Source: an uncultured Woeseiaceae bacterium (GTDB lineage: Bacteria > Pseudomonadota > Gammaproteobacteria > Woeseiales > Woeseiaceae). Taken from it: a stretch of DNA of 8,529 nucleotides. Shown piece after piece: positions 6,654-8,529 of this stretch. Where the stretch lies: NCBI GenBank assembly GCA_947259435.1, contig CAMYMP010000140.1, forward strand, positions 1 through 8,529. Direction: 5' to 3'. The translations under genes were made by a program, and so were the position numbers. Within the stretch, counting starts at the first letter, position 1. Every line of letters starts with the position of its first letter. The notes under the pieces are model-generated. The model had not been told where the DNA came from, ran no database searches, and saw only the letters and a list, made by a program, of their open reading frames with translations.

Positions 6654-7352
6654 CTAGAACCGACCCTCCTGGTCGTGGCGGCGCTTTTCCCGACGTCTTC
6701 GCACAGCGCGCTGCGGCTTTCGAAAGGCGATTGCCCGAGCCTGATACGCATACTCGATCGTACCTATCAACCAAAGCAAATAGCCAAGCAGCTCGATGAA
6801 CTCTTCGACCGCGAGTTTAACGACACGACGGTAATCGTCGCCGAGTATCGACATCCAGAGCGGTTCGTGTCCCACCAAATGGACGAACGCAAATAGAATC
6901 ACGGCTCCCGCGAACACGAGCGCGAGGCCCGGTGACGGCCACACGCGCGCCCACGCTATCCTGATGCGCTTGCGTACGCGGTAGGCATAGACGATGATCA
7001 ACGCCGCCGCGAAACCAACCAGTACCTGCCAAAGGTTTTCCGCGAAATACCGATCGAGAAAATAATCGAGTTCGCGAAGCAGAAACACGAGCGCCACACC
7101 ACCAAACGGGATTGCGATCGGTCGTTGTGATGGGCAGTAGCGGGCAACCCACGCCAGCAACGCGCCACAAATAGCGATGATCAAAGGCTGGACGAGTTCG
7201 ACCGGAGAAAACTCACTGGTGCCGAGCTGGTCGCTCGGATTCACAAACACGTGCAGCCTGAGGCTGCCCGGAAATGACATTTCGAGTTGCGTCAGCATCC
7301 ACGTCAGCAGCGCGATGCCGACGAAGTAGGATACATAGCGGGGCCAGACCAT
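6654..7352 (-). CDS. Unknown six-helix membrane protein with a basic C-terminal tail
   Basis: The product is 232 residues and I do not recognise its family. Hydrophobic segments lie at about 6-21, 53-70, 79-92, 107-125, 143-161 and 185-204. Charged and histidine residues sit close to or inside these helices: R93, E94 and D96 ('LLRELDYF'), H158 and H162 ('FVHLVGHEP'), and E183, E184 and E187 ('AVEEFIELLGY'). Such buried polar groups suggest a catalytic, metal-binding or transport role rather than a simple anchor. The last 25 residues are strongly basic and likely cytoplasmic. The ATG at 7352 has no clear ribosome-binding site. The gene is the first of the lipid cassette, 18 bases after the metallopeptidase-like gene. 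Confidence 0.75.
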   Translation of the reverse strand: MVWPRYVSYFVGIALLTWMLTQLEMSFPGSLRLHVFVNPSDQLGTSEFSPVELVQPLIIAICGALLAWVARYCPSQRPIAIPFGGVALVFLLRELDYFLDRYFAENLWQVLVGFAAALIIVYAYRVRKRIRIAWARVWPSPGLALVFAGAVILFAFVHLVGHEPLWMSILGDDYRRVVKLAVEEFIELLGYLLWLIGTIEYAYQARAIAFRKPQRAVRRRREKRRHDQEGRF

Positions 7353-7357
7353 ACCCG

Positions 7358-7363
7358 ACTATA
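7358..7363 (-). promoter_or_regulatory. Candidate -10 element before the lipid cassette
   Basis: On the minus strand this reads TATAGT, five of six matches to the -10 consensus. It ends six bases before the ATG at 7352, so transcription from it would start at or next to the start codon and give a leaderless message. No good -35 box is seen. Confidence 0.25.
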
Positions 7364-7387
7364 CAATAAGTCAGGCGCACAGCCTGA
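7363..7387 (-). terminator. Weak stem-loop, possible terminator after the metallopeptidase-like gene
   Basis: On the minus strand, TCAGGC and GCCTGA form a perfect six-base stem around a five-base loop, followed by CTTATTGT. The stem contains the stop codon of the upstream gene. The stem is short and the T-tract is broken, so termination would be partial at best. Confidence 0.35.
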
Positions 7388-7907
7388 ACGTGGCTTCGCC
7401 ATCAGCCGAGAGCAGCCCTCTATCAATCAACCACTTGCGCGCGTCATCGGCATCATTCGCGTACCACGACCTGGTATCTCCGAGACGAAAACTATAGCCC
7501 CACGTGTCCATGTCCAGCATGATGCGTTCGCGCCCCAGGCCCTCGATCTGATCGGCAAGAACGATCTGAAGAAAACATGCAGCCGCTTCCTCGAGCTCAT
7601 CGCCACCCGCGTCGCGATTGAGGTTCTCGCGTCGCTCGCTCGTCATGCAGACGATGTGGCAGGTTTCGTGAAGCAATGAGTGGACCGGTGTGTCAGCGCG
7701 CACGTAGACAGTTTTGCCAATGATGCCTGCCTCTGCGCCGCCCCAGTAGCTTCCCGCGATCTGTTCGCAATCGGCCTGCAAGTGGATTTCCAGCCCGTAC
7801 CTGTGCAGCAGGGCACCGATCGATGGCCGAGGCACGTCGCCGACCGCAAGCACCGTTTCAATCGGCGCAGGCAGGTTCTTACAGTGTTGCGAGTTGCTTG
7901 ACGACAA
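7371..7907 (-). CDS. Putative HExxH metallopeptidase-like protein
   Basis: The product is 178 residues with no signal peptide or membrane helix, so it is probably cytoplasmic. It contains 'SLLHETCHIVCM' with the zinc-protease motif HExxH at H80-E81-H84, preceded by 'GKTVYVRADTPVHS'. About 20 residues later comes 'GDELEEAAACFLQ', whose E104, E106 or E107 could be the third zinc ligand in a gluzincin-like arrangement. That helical 'EExAA' context is also seen in other short HExxH proteins. I know no named function for this protein. The start is uncertain: TTG at 7907 overlaps lptE by 29 bases and has AGGA about 12 bases upstream, while CTG at 7874 or GTG at 7853 would shorten it without touching the motif. 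It follows lptE directly, where holA is usually found in gammaproteobacteria. Confidence 0.75.
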   Translation of the reverse strand: MSSSNSQHCKNLPAPIETVLAVGDVPRPSIGALLHRYGLEIHLQADCEQIAGSYWGGAEAGIIGKTVYVRADTPVHSLLHETCHIVCMTSERRENLNRDAGGDELEEAAACFLQIVLADQIEGLGRERIMLDMDTWGYSFRLGDTRSWYANDADDARKWLIDRGLLSADGEATFRLCA

Positions 7908-8355
7908 TGCGTACGAGGTCCTTCACGATGGCGTCGCGCAACAGCTGTTCCTCACGCGCTTTACCGAGGACCAGCGTCTCGTCATAGGTATAGCTGCGAG
8001 TCCGCGTCAGGATCTGCGGTTCCAGCAGCCTTTTCTCGCCGCTGAGCAACGAGTACTCGACCAGATAGTAGACTTCGTACTCGGTCGGCACATTTCGTGC
8101 AGACACCGACAGCACGCGCTGATCGGTCTCGTCAGCGCTGATCACCAGAACGGCCGTCGCTTCTGCTGGCGTGCTGACAAGCTCTACACCGGCCGATTGC
8201 AGCCGCCGTCGCAGTTCACGATGGAACAGACTGTTGCGCTCGACAGGATCGATATACGTGCGCTGCATTTCGGCAGGCGTGGTCAGTTCGCCGGGCATAT
8301 GAAATCCACAGCCAGCCAGCAGCACGACCAGAACCAATGTCAGAATTCTAGACAA
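7879..8355 (-). CDS. lptE: LPS-assembly lipoprotein LptE
   Basis: The product is 158 residues from the chosen start. LptE plugs the LptD barrel in the outer membrane and helps deliver LPS to the cell surface. Residues 1-16 form a lipoprotein signal: a short 'SR' head, a hydrophobic run and the lipobox 'LAGC' with C16 as the lipidated residue. 'GFHMPGE' follows, as is typical of the family. The mature part has the expected '[17 protein letters not shown]' helix and the late '[19 protein letters not shown]' segment. The TTG at 8355 is the only start giving a proper signal peptide. It overlaps the leuS stop by eight bases. A frame running further upstream to 8481 lies wholly inside leuS and would bury the lipobox. 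Position directly after leuS is the classical gammaproteobacterial arrangement. Confidence 0.93.
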   Translation of the reverse strand: MSRILTLVLVVLLAGCGFHMPGELTTPAEMQRTYIDPVERNSLFHRELRRRLQSAGVELVSTPAEATAVLVISADETDQRVLSVSARNVPTEYEVYYLVEYSLLSGEKRLLEPQILTRTRSYTYDETLVLGKAREEQLLRDAIVKDLVRIVVKQLATL

Positions 8356-8529
8356 CGATATTGACCAGGCGTCCGGGTACCACAATGGTCTTGCGCACTT
8401 CCTTATCCGTGACAAAGCGCTGCACGTTCGGATCGGCAAGCGCCTGCTTGCCGACCGTGTCGTTGTCGGCATCTGCCGCAACGGATATGCGGCCGCGCAA
8501 CTTCCCGTTGACCTGCACGACGATTTCGA
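8348..8529 (-). CDS. leuS: Leucine--tRNA ligase, C-terminal end (partial)
   Basis: The right edge cuts the gene, leaving its last 60 codons and the TAG stop at 8348-8350. The visible protein begins '[14 protein letters not shown]' and ends '[16 protein letters not shown]'. This matches the C-terminal domain of bacterial LeuRS, which contacts the tRNA-Leu elbow. Catalytic and editing domains lie outside the window. The stop overlaps the lptE start by eight bases, so the two are likely cotranscribed. Confidence 0.95.
   Translation of the reverse strand, partial: EIVVQVNGKLRGRISVAADADNDTVGKQALADPNVQRFVTDKEVRKTIVVPGRLVNIVV

Noticed and set aside
7894..8364. A 156-codon plus-strand open frame opposite lptE
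   Set aside because: The minus strand encodes a complete LptE with lipobox; the antisense product has no recognisable features.
1..8529. Mobile element, prophage, CRISPR array or defence island
   Set aside because: No transposase, integrase, phage protein, direct-repeat array or tRNA gene was seen; the genes are mostly housekeeping or lipid-related.

Overview
The window reads as bacterial chromosome from a gammaproteobacterium, or a close relative, with moderately high GC by eye. The best lineage marker is the leuS–lptE order at the right edge: the 3' end of leucyl-tRNA synthetase overlaps the start of an LPS-assembly lipoprotein gene. This also means an LPS-bearing outer membrane. Coding density is very high. 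No gap between genes exceeds about 110 bases, and I see no rRNA, tRNA, CRISPR array, insertion sequence or integration scar.

Layout from left to right. (1) Positions 2-292, + strand: the 3' end of a MerC-domain-like small membrane protein. (2) Positions 299-3384, - strand: a tight four-gene run transcribed as cysS, sufE, yidD and an unknown membrane protein with a helical C-terminal domain. The joins between these genes are overlaps of 1, 1 and 17 bases. (3) Positions 3385-3491: the only clear divergent intergenic region, lying between cysS and hisI. (4) Positions 3492-3980, + strand: hisI, a stand-alone phosphoribosyl-AMP cyclohydrolase with an unusual metal-site variant. (5) Positions 3985-7352, - strand: a compact membrane-lipid cassette. 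In transcription order it holds an unknown polytopic membrane protein, a small EamA/SMR-like four-helix transporter, a CdsA/YnbB-like phosphatidate cytidylyltransferase, a PlsC-like acyltransferase, and a YnbA-like CDP-alcohol phosphatidyltransferase. (6) Positions 7371-8529, - strand: leuS 3' end, lptE and a putative HExxH metallopeptidase-like protein. A weak stem-loop sits at the end of that last gene, just before the lipid cassette.

How the genes may work together. cysS and sufE both concern cysteine use: charging tRNA-Cys, and relaying cysteine-derived sulfur for Fe-S cluster assembly. yidD helps membrane-protein insertion and is displaced from its usual rnpA/yidC neighbourhood. The lipid cassette could run as a pathway: PlsC acylates lysophosphatidate, the CdsA-like enzyme makes CDP-diacylglycerol, the YnbA-like enzyme swaps CMP for an unknown alcohol, and the small transporter and unknown membrane protein might move or modify the product. 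The enzyme families are clear from sequence; the alcohol acceptor and final product are not. This cassette is the best candidate in the window for an incompletely described system.
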